A stretch of DNA of 64,000 nt from Pseudoxanthobacter soli DSM 19599 (GCF_900148505.1 NZ_FRXO01000002.1:434001-498000); one strand, 5' to 3'; numbered from the stretch's first letter, positions 19,817-29,003 are shown. Notes: a model not told the origin generated them from the letters alone. Numbers and translations are program-made.

Positions 19817-20824
19817 TCAGCCCCCGAATTCATTCGCACCGCGCGGCGGAAAATAGCGCGGCGGACGGTGCGTTTGCCGGGCCTGCGCATCGGCCGGACG
19901 AGCCGGATGAGGTTGCGGCGGCGGGAAAGCGGCCGTGGGCTGGGCGGGCGGCGCCGGGGATGGCGCCGGGGCGGCAATCCGATATGCCGGGGCGTCCGCG
20001 CCGTCGGTGCTGCCTTTGAGGTGATAAAGCCCGCGATAATCGCCGTTCGGCCGCAGACAATCCGTGAGACCGACGACGGTCTCCGCACCGCCCAGGAACA
20101 GGTGGCCGTCCGGCGCCATCAGCTTCGAGATGCGCTCCAGCACATCGGATTTGGTCGGCGGATCGAAATAGATCAGGACATTCCGGCAGAAGACGATATC
20201 GAAGCGACCGAGAGAAACGAATGAATCCAGGAGATTCAGATATCGGTAGGTGATCATGGCGCGGATGTCCGCGTTGACCTGCCACTGGTCCCCAGATTTC
20301 GTGAAATATTTCAGCAGATGCTGGATCGGAAGACCGCGCTGCACCTCGAACTGCGAGTAGATGCCAGCCTTTGCCCGTTCGAGCGCGACGTGAGAAATAT
20401 CGGTCGCCAGGATTTCCACCTTGCGGCCGCCGATGATTGCCGCGTTCTCCCGCAGGCACATCGCGAGCGAATAGGGTTCCTGCCCCGTGGAGGCTGCCGC
20501 GCACCAGATGCGCAGCGGCTGACCTGCCGGCCTGGCGCGGGCGATGCTCGGCAGCACGAACGAGGTGAAAGTCTCGAACGGCGACCTGTCCCGGAAAAAG
20601 AACGTCTCGTTGGTGGTCATGGCGTCGACCACCGCATCCTCGATCTCGCGCGCGTCCGGACCCCGGAGGCGCTGGGCCAACTGGGCGAAGCCCTGAATGC
20701 CGAACTGGTCCATCACCGGCGTCAGCCGGCTTTCGAGCAGATATTGCTTGTCGTCCGGCAGCGCGAGGCCGGACCGTCCCTTGAGCAGGCGGCGAAAGAA
20801 CTCGTAATCCGCCAGCGCGATCAT
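19817..20824 (-). CDS. cheR: CheR, chemoreceptor glutamate methyltransferase
   Basis: SAM-dependent methylation of receptor glutamates in chemotaxis adaptation. From ATG 20824 (MIALADYEFFRRLLKGRSGL) it is 335 aa. The helical N-terminal domain is followed by IWCAAASTGQEPYSLAM (SAM site) and DIVFCRNVLIYFD. The last about 60 residues are a Pro/Ala-rich tail (APSPAPPAQPTAAFPPPQP), absent from E. coli CheR. The start overlaps the cheB stop by 4 bp (ATGA). Last gene of the leftward che operon. Confidence 0.94.
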   Translation of the reverse strand: MIALADYEFFRRLLKGRSGLALPDDKQYLLESRLTPVMDQFGIQGFAQLAQRLRGPDAREIEDAVVDAMTTNETFFFRDRSPFETFTSFVLPSIARARPAGQPLRIWCAAASTGQEPYSLAMCLRENAAIIGGRKVEILATDISHVALERAKAGIYSQFEVQRGLPIQHLLKYFTKSGDQWQVNADIRAMITYRYLNLLDSFVSLGRFDIVFCRNVLIYFDPPTKSDVLERISKLMAPDGHLFLGGAETVVGLTDCLRPNGDYRGLYHLKGSTDGADAPAYRIAAPAPSPAPPAQPTAAFPPPQPHPARPADAQARQTHRPPRYFPPRGANEFGG

Positions 20825-22011
20825 CGACGCCCCCCGAGGAAAGCGACGAGCTTCGGTCCGATTTCGTCGATCGGCAGGATGCCGCTGCAGACACCCGTCG
20901 CAGCCATGGCGCCGGGCATTCCCCACACGACGCTGCTCTCCTCATCCTGCGCGATCATCGTCCCACCTGCTGCGACGATTGCCTGGCCGCCCTTGGCCCC
21001 GTCGGTTCCCATGCCCGTGAGCACGACGCCCAAGAGGTTCGCGCCGTAGACCGCCGCAGCGGACTGGAACAGCGGATCGACAGCCGGCTTGCAGTAGTTC
21101 ACCGGCGGAGCATCCGACAATCGGATCACCACATCCTGTCCGGAGCGGGTGATCAGCATGTGGCGCGCTCCCGGCGCCACATAGATCCGGCCGGGAACGA
21201 CGATTTCGCCGTCCGTACCTTCACGGGCGTCACGCCCGGCCGAGCGTGACAGGTGCTCGGCGAGGATGGTCGTGAAGGTCGGCGGCATGTGCTGGGTGAC
21301 GAGGACCGGTACCCCGGCCATGGCCGGGCCGAGCGCCGTGAACACCTTCGACAGCGCCTGCGGGCCGCCGGTGGAACTGCCGATGACGATGGCGCGCACC
21401 GGGGCGGTCGAGGGCCGCCGAAGCGCCTCCGGCATGCGGGGCTTCGCAATGGGCTGCGGTGCCAGCTTGGCGACGGGCGCCGGAGCGGGCGCGGTGGCGG
21501 CAACGCCGACCGTCGCCGCAGGGGTGGGACGAGGAGCCGCCGTCCGCTCGATCCGGCGGCGGGCCTTCAGGCCAAGTTCGCGCACCTTCTGCAGCAGGTC
21601 GGCCCGGAATTCGGCCGAATTGATCTTGTTGGTCGCCGCGGATGGTTTCGGCACGTAGTCGGCCGCACCGAGATTGAGTGCCGAGATGCTGGCCTCGGCC
21701 CCGCGCTGGGAAAGGGTGGATGCGACGATCACCGCCGTGCCGGGCTTGCGCTCCAGAATGAGCGGAAGCGCATCGAGGCCGCCCATTTCGGGCATCTCGA
21801 GATCGAGGATGATCACGTCTGGCTTGGAATTCGTAACGTCGTCGACGGCCCGGCGCCCGTTGAAATGGGACGCGACCACCGCAAACCCCGGATCGCCGGC
21901 GAACCAGTTGCCGATAATTCCGCGTACCACGGCGGAATCGTCGACGATCATGACGCGGATAGGCTCCCGGGAAGAGGTGGTATCCGAAGTCTCCGGACTG
22001 GCGACCGTCAT
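20821..22011 (-). CDS. cheB: CheB, receptor methylesterase
   Basis: Phosphorylation-activated methylesterase/glutaminase that reverses CheR. 396 aa: receiver domain (RVMIVDDSAVV; phospho-acceptor Asp in VIILDLEMPEMGG), a Pro/Ala-rich linker (about residues 150-195), and the CheB esterase domain with Ser in GSSTGGPQAL, His in QHMPPTFT and Asp in GMGTDGAKG. It lies 40 bp after cheY across an AT-rich gap and overlaps cheR by 4 bp. Confidence 0.96.
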   Translation of the reverse strand: MTVASPETSDTTSSREPIRVMIVDDSAVVRGIIGNWFAGDPGFAVVASHFNGRRAVDDVTNSKPDVIILDLEMPEMGGLDALPLILERKPGTAVIVASTLSQRGAEASISALNLGAADYVPKPSAATNKINSAEFRADLLQKVRELGLKARRRIERTAAPRPTPAATVGVAATAPAPAPVAKLAPQPIAKPRMPEALRRPSTAPVRAIVIGSSTGGPQALSKVFTALGPAMAGVPVLVTQHMPPTFTTILAEHLSRSAGRDAREGTDGEIVVPGRIYVAPGARHMLITRSGQDVVIRLSDAPPVNYCKPAVDPLFQSAAAVYGANLLGVVLTGMGTDGAKGGQAIVAAGGTMIAQDEESSVVWGMPGAMAATGVCSGILPIDEIGPKLVAFLGGRR

Positions 22012-22051
22012 AACAACTCGCTTCAGTTATATTGAAATATTTGTTGTAGAA

Positions 22052-22429
22052 TTAAACAAGTCCGACGCCTGCGAACTTCTCTCGCAAGATATCACGATCG
22101 AAGGGCTTCATGATATATTCGTCTGCGCCTTCCTGGATAACAGCGGCGATTTGCTCTGGATCATTCTGGCTTGTGCAGAAAACCACCTTTGGCCGCTCCC
22201 CACCCTGGGAGTGGCGCAGGCTTCGGAGGAAGGCAGGGCCGTCGATCACGGGCATGTGCCAGTCGAGCAGGATCGCGTCGGGCAGTGATTCGCGGCACAG
22301 CGCGAGCGCCTGTTCCCCGTCCTCGGCTTCCTGGACGATGAACGACAGCTCTTCGAGGATGCGCCGCGCGACGAGGCGCGCCACTCTCGAATCGTCGACT
22401 ACAAGGCAGGTTTTCGTCATATCCGCCAT
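22052..22429 (-). CDS. cheY: CheY-type single-domain response regulator
   Basis: 125-aa stand-alone receiver. The acidic pair is in CLVVDDSRVARL, the phospho-acceptor is Asp56 (ILLDWHMPV), and the conserved Thr/Ser and Lys are in FCTSQNDPEQ and EYIMKPFDRD. Start could be ATG 22429 or 22420. Its place between cheW and cheB makes it the likely phosphorylation partner of CheA, either the flagellar switch effector or a phosphate sink; sequence alone does not decide. Confidence 0.92.
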   Translation of the reverse strand: MADMTKTCLVVDDSRVARLVARRILEELSFIVQEAEDGEQALALCRESLPDAILLDWHMPVIDGPAFLRSLRHSQGGERPKVVFCTSQNDPEQIAAVIQEGADEYIMKPFDRDILREKFAGVGLV

Positions 22430-22442
22430 CGCTATTGCCGGT

Positions 22443-22913
22443 TCAGGCGACGACCGTCAGCCGGCTGAGGGCACGTTCCACGTCGAGGATGACCATCAGC
22501 ACGCCCGGCAGCCTGTAGACGCCGTTCGAGATCTGCGCCCAGCGCGGATCGAGATTGGACGGGTTCGGCAGCCGGTTGGCATTCTCCAGCGTCAGAACCT
22601 CGCCGACCTCGTCGATCAGGAGGCCATAGGTCTCCCCCTTGAACTCGACGCCGACGGCCATCCCACCAGCCTTCTCGTTCCGCGGGAGGTTCAGCAACCG
22701 GCGCATGTTCACCACAGTGACGATGCGACCGCGCAGGTTCAGCACGCCTTCCGCCTCGGGCGGTGCCAGCGGAACCGGGGTGATACTGTCCGGGACGAAG
22801 ACCTCGTGAACGCTATCGATGGGCAGGCCGAAAAGCTGCTTGTCGATATGCACGCTGACGAATTGTGTGGTCTGCGACGCGGAATCGGATTTCAGGGCGA
22901 GTTCCGTGCTCAT
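22443..22913 (-). CDS. cheW: CheW, chemotaxis coupling protein
   Basis: 156-aa scaffold linking CheA to chemoreceptors at the inner membrane. Single CheW domain: FVSVHIDKQLFGLPIDSVHE, LNLRGRIVTVVNMRRLL and EFKGETYGLLIDEVGEVL are the characteristic strands. Starts at ATG 22913, overlapping the end of cheA by 4 bp. Confidence 0.95.
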   Translation of the reverse strand: MSTELALKSDSASQTTQFVSVHIDKQLFGLPIDSVHEVFVPDSITPVPLAPPEAEGVLNLRGRIVTVVNMRRLLNLPRNEKAGGMAVGVEFKGETYGLLIDEVGEVLTLENANRLPNPSNLDPRWAQISNGVYRLPGVLMVILDVERALSRLTVVA

Positions 22914-25717
22914 GCCGCCTCTTCCTCGATGACGTTGGCGAACTCCCGAAGCACGGCAAGCAGCCCCGAGCGGTCGGACTTGGCGATGTAGTCGGAAAAG
23001 CCGACCTCTCGTCCGCGCTCGATCGCCTCCGGCGTGCAGATCCCCGAAAGCGCGATGATCGGCAGGCTGCGCGACTGCGGACGACTGCGGACGGCGTTCG
23101 TGAACGCGAAGCCATCCATTCCGGGCATGTCGATGTCGCTGACGATGATGTCGTAGCGGCGCTCGCCATTGAGCCGCTCCAGCGCGTCGCTCGCCGTGGC
23201 GCAGGCCGTCACGTTGAAGCCGGCGCTATGAAGCAGCGGCGTGATCAGCCCGCGAAAAAAGGCGCTGTCGTCGACGAGAAGCAGGTTGCGGCCGCGCCTG
23301 CGGCCGGCACCGTCGGTCTTGCCACGCTCGAACCAATCGGCAAATGCCTCGGACAGAATGTGGGCGATGTCGATCAGATCCGTCGCCCTTCCAGCCACGA
23401 TCGCCGAGCCGAGCACGCCCGGATTGTTGGAGACGAGCGTGATATCGAGCCGCTCCTCGACGATATCCACGATCTCGTCGACCACCAGACCCAGCGACCG
23501 CCCGTTGTCCGAGAACACCAGCATCGGCTGGGTGCCGGTCGCACGGCGCTCCACCTTGTCGTTGAGGTAGTAGAGCGGAATGAGGGTGCCGCGATACTGG
23601 ATGACAGGGCCGTTGCTGGTGCGCTCGACCTTGTCGGCCTCGAACTCCTCCAGCCGGGTGACCAGCGACAGAGGCACGGCCTTGGGGTCCGCATCGCCGG
23701 CGCGGAAAAGCAGGAGTTCCGTGCGGTTCTCGATCTCTTCGATGATCTCCACCCGCCCCCCGGCGCTGTCGAGCGAGGCCCCCTGAATGGAGCTCGCCAT
23801 CGCTTCAGCCACCCCGTTCGGGTCGATGATCATGATCACGCGACCGTCACCGAGGATGGTGCTGCCGGACAGCAGCCCGATGCCGCGCAGCACCGAGGCC
23901 AGCGGCTTGACGACGATTTCCTCCGTCTGCAGCACAGCATCGACGACAAGGCCGAATGTCTGCGCGCCGACCTGCAGGACGGCGACGAACCCGGTCTCGA
24001 TCTTTTCGGAATCGCCGGCCGCCGAACCGGTCGTCAGGAGATGCGACATGCGCACGATCGGCAGCAGGCTGTCGCGCAGCCGCAGCACCGGGGCGTCCTT
24101 GACGTGCTCGATCGCATATTCCGAGCCGTTCTGAACCTGCACGAGCTCGAGCACGGCGCGCTGAGGAATGGCGAAGCGCTCGCTGTCCGCCTGAACGATC
24201 AGCGCCGGCATGATCGCAAGCGTCAGCGGGATGCGGATCAGGAAGACGGAGCCAGCGCCCGCCTTCGACCGCACGTCGATCGTGCCACCGATCATCTCCA
24301 GATTGGATCGCACCACGTCCATGCCGACGCCGCGGCCGGAAATGTTGGTGACCTTGTCGGCCGTGGAGAAGCCGGCGTGGAAGATGAAGCGCTGAATCTG
24401 CGCTTCCGACATCTTGGCGAGTTCAGCCTCGGTGGCGAGGCCCCTTTCCAGCGCCTTGCTGCGGATGCGCGGGATGTTGAGGCCGCGACCGTCGTCCCCC
24501 ACCTCGATGATGATGTGGCCGCCCTCATGATAGGCGGCGAGCCTGATCTTGCCGATCTCCGACTTGCCGGCGGCACGGCGCTCGAGCGTGCTCTCCAGGC
24601 CATGATCGGCGGAGTTGCGGACCATATGGGTCAGCGGGTCGCGGATGATGTCGAGCACCTGGCGATCGAGTTCGGTGTCGGCACCGACCATCTCCAGTTC
24701 GATCTGCTTGCCAAGATCCTTGGCGAGATCGCGGATGATGCGTGGCAGCTTCTGCCAGGCATTGCCGATCGGCTGCATCCGGGTGCGCATCACCGCTTCC
24801 TGGATCTCGACCGTCACCGCGGAAAGCCGCTGCAGCGAAATCTTGTACTCGGAATCCTCGTGGCGCCGGGCGATCTCCAGGAGCTGGTTGCGCGTCAGCA
24901 CCAGCTCGGAAACCATGGTCATCAGGTGCTCGAGGGTGCTGACATTGACGCGGATGGTCTGCCCCGCCACGCCGCCGCTGTGGTCGTCGTTGCGCGCGGC
25001 CGCAGGATCGGCCGCGTGGACCTGCGCCGGTTCGGGCACCGGGGCCGGTGCAGGCGCAGCCACTGGTGCAGGCGGAGGCTCGGCCGGCTTGGACGGGACG
25101 ACTTCGGTACGCGCCGGTTCCTTGAACGATCGCGGCGGATCGCGCGGGGTCTCGAGGAACAGACGCTCCAGCTCCTCGAGGGACACCTCACCCGGCTGAA
25201 GCTCGCGTTCCAGCACCTGGATGGACGGCACCTTCGCCTCAGGCTCTTTCGCTGCAGGAGCCTGCACCGCGATCTCGCGCGAAGGTTCCGGCGGGGCCGG
25301 CTCCGGCGCGGCGACGGCTTCCGGCGCAGGCGCTTCCGCCGCGCCCGCCGCCATGCGCTCCAGTTCCTCGATCAGATCGGCATCGGACCCTTCGGGCTCC
25401 ACGCCCTCGCTCGCCTCGATCTCGGCCAGAATCGCCTTGATTCGGTCGATCGTGCGCAGCACGAGGCTGACGGCATCGGTGGTGACGGATGCGCCCTGAC
25501 GGAACTCGTCCATCAGCGTCTCGGCCGCGTGGGCGAGCGTCGCCAGCCTCGGCAGGCCGATGAAGCCGCACGTGCCCTTGATGGTGTGCACCAGCCGGAA
25601 GATGTTGTTCAGAATGGCGAGATTGTTCGGATCCCGCTCGAACTTGACGAGTTCCGCGTCAGCGACATCGAGATTTTCGCTCGTCTCGGTCAGAAACTCT
25701 CTGAGCAGTTCGTCCAT
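22910..25717 (-). CDS. cheA: CheA histidine kinase with C-terminal receiver domain
   Basis: 935-aa chemotaxis kinase from ATG 25717 (MDELLREFLTETSENLDVAD). Domains in order: HPt with phospho-acceptor His44 (RLVHTIKGTCGFIGL), a long Pro/Ala/Glu-rich linker (about 130-270), dimerisation/HATPase (ELVLTRNQLLEIARRH; MVRNSADHGLES; ISGRGVGMDVV), CheW domain (RFAIPQRAVLELVQVQNG), a second degenerate CheW-like segment (about 660-790; GRSLGLVVDEIVDIVEERL), and a receiver domain (LLLVDDSAFFRG; IIVSDIDMPGMDG). The last two go beyond E. coli CheA. First gene of the che operon; the frame is open to 25801 but the family N-terminus fixes the start. Confidence 0.95.
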   Translation of the reverse strand: MDELLREFLTETSENLDVADAELVKFERDPNNLAILNNIFRLVHTIKGTCGFIGLPRLATLAHAAETLMDEFRQGASVTTDAVSLVLRTIDRIKAILAEIEASEGVEPEGSDADLIEELERMAAGAAEAPAPEAVAAPEPAPPEPSREIAVQAPAAKEPEAKVPSIQVLERELQPGEVSLEELERLFLETPRDPPRSFKEPARTEVVPSKPAEPPPAPVAAPAPAPVPEPAQVHAADPAAARNDDHSGGVAGQTIRVNVSTLEHLMTMVSELVLTRNQLLEIARRHEDSEYKISLQRLSAVTVEIQEAVMRTRMQPIGNAWQKLPRIIRDLAKDLGKQIELEMVGADTELDRQVLDIIRDPLTHMVRNSADHGLESTLERRAAGKSEIGKIRLAAYHEGGHIIIEVGDDGRGLNIPRIRSKALERGLATEAELAKMSEAQIQRFIFHAGFSTADKVTNISGRGVGMDVVRSNLEMIGGTIDVRSKAGAGSVFLIRIPLTLAIMPALIVQADSERFAIPQRAVLELVQVQNGSEYAIEHVKDAPVLRLRDSLLPIVRMSHLLTTGSAAGDSEKIETGFVAVLQVGAQTFGLVVDAVLQTEEIVVKPLASVLRGIGLLSGSTILGDGRVIMIIDPNGVAEAMASSIQGASLDSAGGRVEIIEEIENRTELLLFRAGDADPKAVPLSLVTRLEEFEADKVERTSNGPVIQYRGTLIPLYYLNDKVERRATGTQPMLVFSDNGRSLGLVVDEIVDIVEERLDITLVSNNPGVLGSAIVAGRATDLIDIAHILSEAFADWFERGKTDGAGRRRGRNLLLVDDSAFFRGLITPLLHSAGFNVTACATASDALERLNGERRYDIIVSDIDMPGMDGFAFTNAVRSRPQSRSLPIIALSGICTPEAIERGREVGFSDYIAKSDRSGLLAVLREFANVIEEEAA

Positions 25718-26226
25718 AGCCTCACTCTCGATTGCGTCGAGCGATTGTTCATCATACCGGCACCCGCCGGCCCCGCCCCGGGCCGACAGACATCCCAACA
25801 CCGCATCCAGTCAGCCCCGTGCGGCGCCAGCTGCGCCGCCGCGAACCTCATGCCGATTCAAACCCGCACCGCTTCAGCCAGAGGCTGTCGGAGCTCACTG
25901 CCAGCCTGCCCTGCCGGGCAGACATGGCGACGCACGAATGAAGACAGCGCGGCGCCCCGCAATGGGCTCAGACGATCCGGACTCGCATCGACGCGGACCG
26001 AAGGCCTGCGCAGCATGACGGACGGGCGCAACTCGCACTTCAACCCGGCGCCACGGAGCGAGCGATCGTCCAGTGTCCGCACATCGGCGCCAGACGTCCT
26101 CGCGTTCCGGGATATGCAGCCGAGGCCGCAAGGTCGGCCGCACTGACGACCCCGTCGCGCCTTTCCGCCACTTTCTCCACGCCCCCTCTAAGCGCGATGC
26201 AGCCGCATCAACACTTATGGCTGCGA
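25718..26226. other. Gene-free stretch between the flagellar block and cheA
   Basis: 509 bp upstream of leftward cheA and downstream of the small leftward gene at 26227. It should contain the che operon promoter; I found no convincing -35/-10 pair, CtrA site or hairpin. Open frames on both strands show no family resemblance. Confidence 0.5.
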
Positions 26227-26721
26227 TCAGCCCCCGCCGCTCGCCGCCTCGCTGGAGCTTCCGACTACGTGCTCCCTCATTTCGTCTTTGCTGAGATAGT
26301 TCATCCCCTCAAGGAGAATATCGTGCACAATGTCAATATTCAATCTTTTATTGACATTTGTTTTGATTTTCTCAACCATTTCGGGTATATTATATTTGTC
26401 TATCTTTCCGAAATCGATCTTCCCGTTCGTATATATTTCCGTGAATGCCTCGTCCGTCACGAATTCATCGGGTTGGATCGGAACCTCACGCAGGGTGCGC
26501 GCGTCCGCAGTGAACACGAGCTTGGCAAGCACGTAGCCGGCCACCTGTCCGTTCACGATCATCGGCACCGTGAGCAGCGGAAGCTTGCGGTATTCGAGTC
26601 CCTCAAGGTACGGCGCGGGCTGATTGGCGTTGTCGTTGTTGGCCGCCCAGTACGCCGCACCGAAGCTCGAGATCAGCGCCACCGCGAGAATCCATAGAGC
26701 GGTCGCGCTGATCTTGAACAT
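26227..26721 (-). CDS. Small protein of unknown function with N-terminal TM segment
   Basis: 164-aa protein: an N-terminal hydrophobic segment (ATALWILAVALISSFGAAYW), then a soluble, probably periplasmic part. The layout resembles FliL-family proteins, but a bona fide fliL is at 50390, and I do not see FliL wording. The middle (KIDKYNIPEMVEKIKTNVNK, about 26320-26450) is coded by AT-rich DNA unlike its neighbours. ATG 26721 sits on the last base of the upstream gene's stop, so the two are coupled and follow flgJ. A flagellar role is inferred from the operon only. Confidence 0.7.
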   Translation of the reverse strand: MFKISATALWILAVALISSFGAAYWAANNDNANQPAPYLEGLEYRKLPLLTVPMIVNGQVAGYVLAKLVFTADARTLREVPIQPDEFVTDEAFTEIYTNGKIDFGKIDKYNIPEMVEKIKTNVNKRLNIDIVHDILLEGMNYLSKDEMREHVVGSSSEAASGGG

Positions 26722-27149
26722 CAGCGCCCTCCCCCCTGCTGGGCGATCGTGGCCGAATAGGTGCCGTCGGACTCCGCGGCCTGGGTGGCGGCGGCGATCA
26801 CCTCGGCCACCTCGCGCGCCGCGGCGAGATGAATCGCCAGGAGCTCCTGATTGAGTTCGAGCTTGGCCTGAAGGAGAGGCAGGCGGGCGGCCACGTCGGG
26901 ATGCAGCGGACCGCTGCTCTCGACGACGCGCGCGATCCGCGTCAGCTCGAGGAGACTGCGGCTCTTGCGCAGCCCGAAGTCGTTGTAGTCGACGGAGACG
27001 CGTTGCTGCAGCGCTGCCGTTTCCACATCCAGCACGTCCTCGAGACGATCGAAGGCCGCCAGCAACGGCGCAATCGCGGCAGGGCCGGTCTGGACCTCAG
27101 CGGCACCTTGGACGACGACGAGGGCCTGATCGCTGTTCGCCATACTCAT
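26721..27149 (-). CDS. Small helical protein in flagellar operon, possible FlgN-like chaperone
   Basis: 142-aa, mostly helical, Leu/Ala-rich protein (AFDRLEDVLDVETAALQQRV; LELTRIARVVESSG; LPLLQAKLELNQELLAIHL) without signal peptide or membrane segment. Size, helicity and place directly after flgJ (3-bp gap) suggest a FlgN-type chaperone for hook-junction proteins FlgK/FlgL, but the sequence match is not strong enough to name it. It overlaps the next gene by one base. Confidence 0.65.
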   Translation of the reverse strand: MSMANSDQALVVVQGAAEVQTGPAAIAPLLAAFDRLEDVLDVETAALQQRVSVDYNDFGLRKSRSLLELTRIARVVESSGPLHPDVAARLPLLQAKLELNQELLAIHLAAAREVAEVIAAATQAAESDGTYSATIAQQGGGR

Positions 27150-27152
27150 TCC

Positions 27153-27770
27153 TCAGATAAGATCCTCGCTGTCCGGCGCCTTGACCGCGCCGGACGAAGC
27201 GTCGTCGGGGTAACCGCCGGATGGCAGCTGCGACAGCACCGAAGACAGCGACACCGGGCCCAGCGTCGCCTCGGCCCGGCTGGCCTCGCCATCGTCTACC
27301 GGATGGCTCTTCAAAAGCTGCTTGGCGATGCCGATGCCGCCGGCGGCGGCGATCTGGTTGCCGATCTGCTCAGCGAGCATCGTCTTCCAGACGTCGCCGG
27401 CCGTACCGCTGCCGAACACCGCCTCGGCATCCTTGGGGAGCATCTCCTGGACGAAGCTCGACAGGGCCATCGCTTCGAAGGCCTGATACTTCTTGAGCGC
27501 CGCACGCTCCGTTCCGTCCTGGCCCTCGGGTGAGCAGGCTTTGGGCACCGGCACCGTCCGTCCGCTCACGCCGAGGGAATCGAGACTGCCGTAGCCCCCG
27601 GCCCGACGGGGGCCGGCATCGGCGCCGAACGTGTCGAAGACATCCTGGAACGCATCCGAGCCACCGGTCTGGCCGGCCCGGAACAGGCGGTCGGCCGCGC
27701 TTTGGTAACGGAGCGGGTCCGCGGCGTGCACGACGTCGAGCACGATATCCGATGGAATGCTCACCGACAT
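27153..27770 (-). CDS. flgJ: FlgJ-like rod-binding protein (no muramidase domain)
   Basis: 205-aa protein with the rod-binding domain in its middle: KYQAFEAMALSSFVQEMLPK, SGTAGDVWKTMLAEQIGNQI and GIGIAKQLL are the family signature for capping the growing rod in the periplasm. The glucosaminidase domain of enterobacterial FlgJ is absent, as is usual in this class. Start chosen at ATG 27770 (MSVSIPSDIV), though open frame continues upstream. Confidence 0.8.
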   Translation of the reverse strand: MSVSIPSDIVLDVVHAADPLRYQSAADRLFRAGQTGGSDAFQDVFDTFGADAGPRRAGGYGSLDSLGVSGRTVPVPKACSPEGQDGTERAALKKYQAFEAMALSSFVQEMLPKDAEAVFGSGTAGDVWKTMLAEQIGNQIAAAGGIGIAKQLLKSHPVDDGEASRAEATLGPVSLSSVLSQLPSGGYPDDASSGAVKAPDSEDLI

Positions 27771-27829
27771 GGATCGACCTACATCGCGAAAACTAACGGC
27801 ATCATGGCCGTCACTGTGCGACATGGGGC

Positions 27830-28228
27830 TTACGGGAAGCTTGCGCCGCCGGTTCCCCCGATTTGCTCGATGAGGTCGCGCAGGCTCTGCTTCTCCTCGG
27901 CGTGGCGAGCGTCTTCCTCGACCCGCGCGGCCATCCGCTCCGCGCGCTTGAGGCGCACGGCCTCCTCCACGACGCGGCGGTCCTGGGCCTCGCGATCGCG
28001 GACGACCCGCGTCTCCTCGCCGGCGAGCGACTTCAGCTTGCGCGCCATAGGCTCGATGACCACGCCGTAGAGCTTGTCGTGATCGTTGAAGACCTGGACG
28101 ATCTCCTCCTGGGCAGCCTTGAGTTCGTTTTCCCGGCGGACGAGTTCCGCCTGGCGCCATTCCGCCAACCGGTGCATCTCCTGCTGCACCTTCACGATGC
28201 GGCGAACCCGCTTCGTCGCCTTGCTCAC
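27830..28228 (-). CDS. fliJ: FliJ-like flagellar export coiled-coil protein
   Basis: 132-aa, highly charged coiled coil (EMHRLAEWRQAELVRREN; VVRDREAQDRRVVEEAVRLK) of FliJ size and pattern; FliJ is the stalk of the FliI ATPase and escorts export chaperones. Start GTG 28228 (VSKATKRVRRIVKVQQEM) gives the right length; the longer frame overlaps fliR. It lies 19 bp after fliR rather than beside fliI, which is about 8.5 kb upstream in the same direction. Confidence 0.75.
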   Translation of the reverse strand: MSKATKRVRRIVKVQQEMHRLAEWRQAELVRRENELKAAQEEIVQVFNDHDKLYGVVIEPMARKLKSLAGEETRVVRDREAQDRRVVEEAVRLKRAERMAARVEEDARHAEEKQSLRDLIEQIGGTGGASFP

Positions 28229-28247
28229 GGCCTGGCCCTCCCCCGTT

Positions 28248-29003
28248 TCATCCGCCGAAGGCCCATCGCGAGAAGCCGTCGATGAAGTTGAGCAGGAATT
28301 CGTCAATGGTCAGATAGAGCAGCATGAGGCCGCCCGCGATCACGAACGGCGTCGTGATGAAGTAGACCGGGATCTGCGGCACGAGCTTGTTCGCCAGGCC
28401 GACCGCAAAATTCACGATGATGGAATAGACGATGAACGGACTGCCGATTCTGAGCACAAGCAGAAACGTATCCGTCATCTGGTCGGTGATGCTTGCGAGC
28501 GCCACCGCTGGAGAGAGGCCGATGCCGAGCGGAATCGCGCGGTAGGAATCGGCGATGCCCTTGAGCAGCTCCCAGTGCATGTCGGTGACGAACAGCATCG
28601 TCAGTGCGGCAAGCGAGATCAGGGTCGCGAGGGCAGGCAGCATCTCGGTGTCGTCGGGCATGGTTCCCGGCAGGCCGCCGAGGCCGATCGCCGTGACCAT
28701 GGCGACCAGGATCGTCTGCAGCATCATGAAGAACATCCGGCCCATCAGGCCGATGAACACCCCGACCAGGGTCTCGACGGCGATCAGCCGGAGGAGTTCG
28801 CCGACATCGACCGTTTCGAGCGTGGCGATCCGGTCGACCGGCACGACGCCGAGAAGCGCGAGCACCACCGCGAAAGCCACGAACAGCCGAACCCGCACGG
28901 GGATGAGCCCGTAGGAGAACCCCGGCATGATCATCAGGCAGCCGCCGACGCGGCAGAATACCACGAAGGCCGAAAGGACCCCCGTGGACGTGATCTCGTT
29001 CAC
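28248..29003 (-). CDS. fliR: FliR, flagellar export gate protein
   Basis: 251-aa inner-membrane protein of the export gate with FliP and FliQ. Several hydrophobic helices are visible, beginning [20 protein letters not shown], the family N-terminus, with [20 protein letters not shown] and [20 protein letters not shown]. The start overlaps flhA by 4 bp. Confidence 0.95.
   Translation of the reverse strand: MNEITSTGVLSAFVVFCRVGGCLMIMPGFSYGLIPVRVRLFVAFAVVLALLGVVPVDRIATLETVDVGELLRLIAVETLVGVFIGLMGRMFFMMLQTILVAMVTAIGLGGLPGTMPDDTEMLPALATLISLAALTMLFVTDMHWELLKGIADSYRAIPLGIGLSPAVALASITDQMTDTFLLVLRIGSPFIVYSIIVNFAVGLANKLVPQIPVYFITTPFVIAGGLMLLYLTIDEFLLNFIDGFSRWAFGG

Noticed and set aside
22865-26146. Plus-strand open frame of 1093 codons
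   Set aside because: It is antisense to cheA with repetitive His/Arg/Asp residues, typical of high-GC shadow frames.
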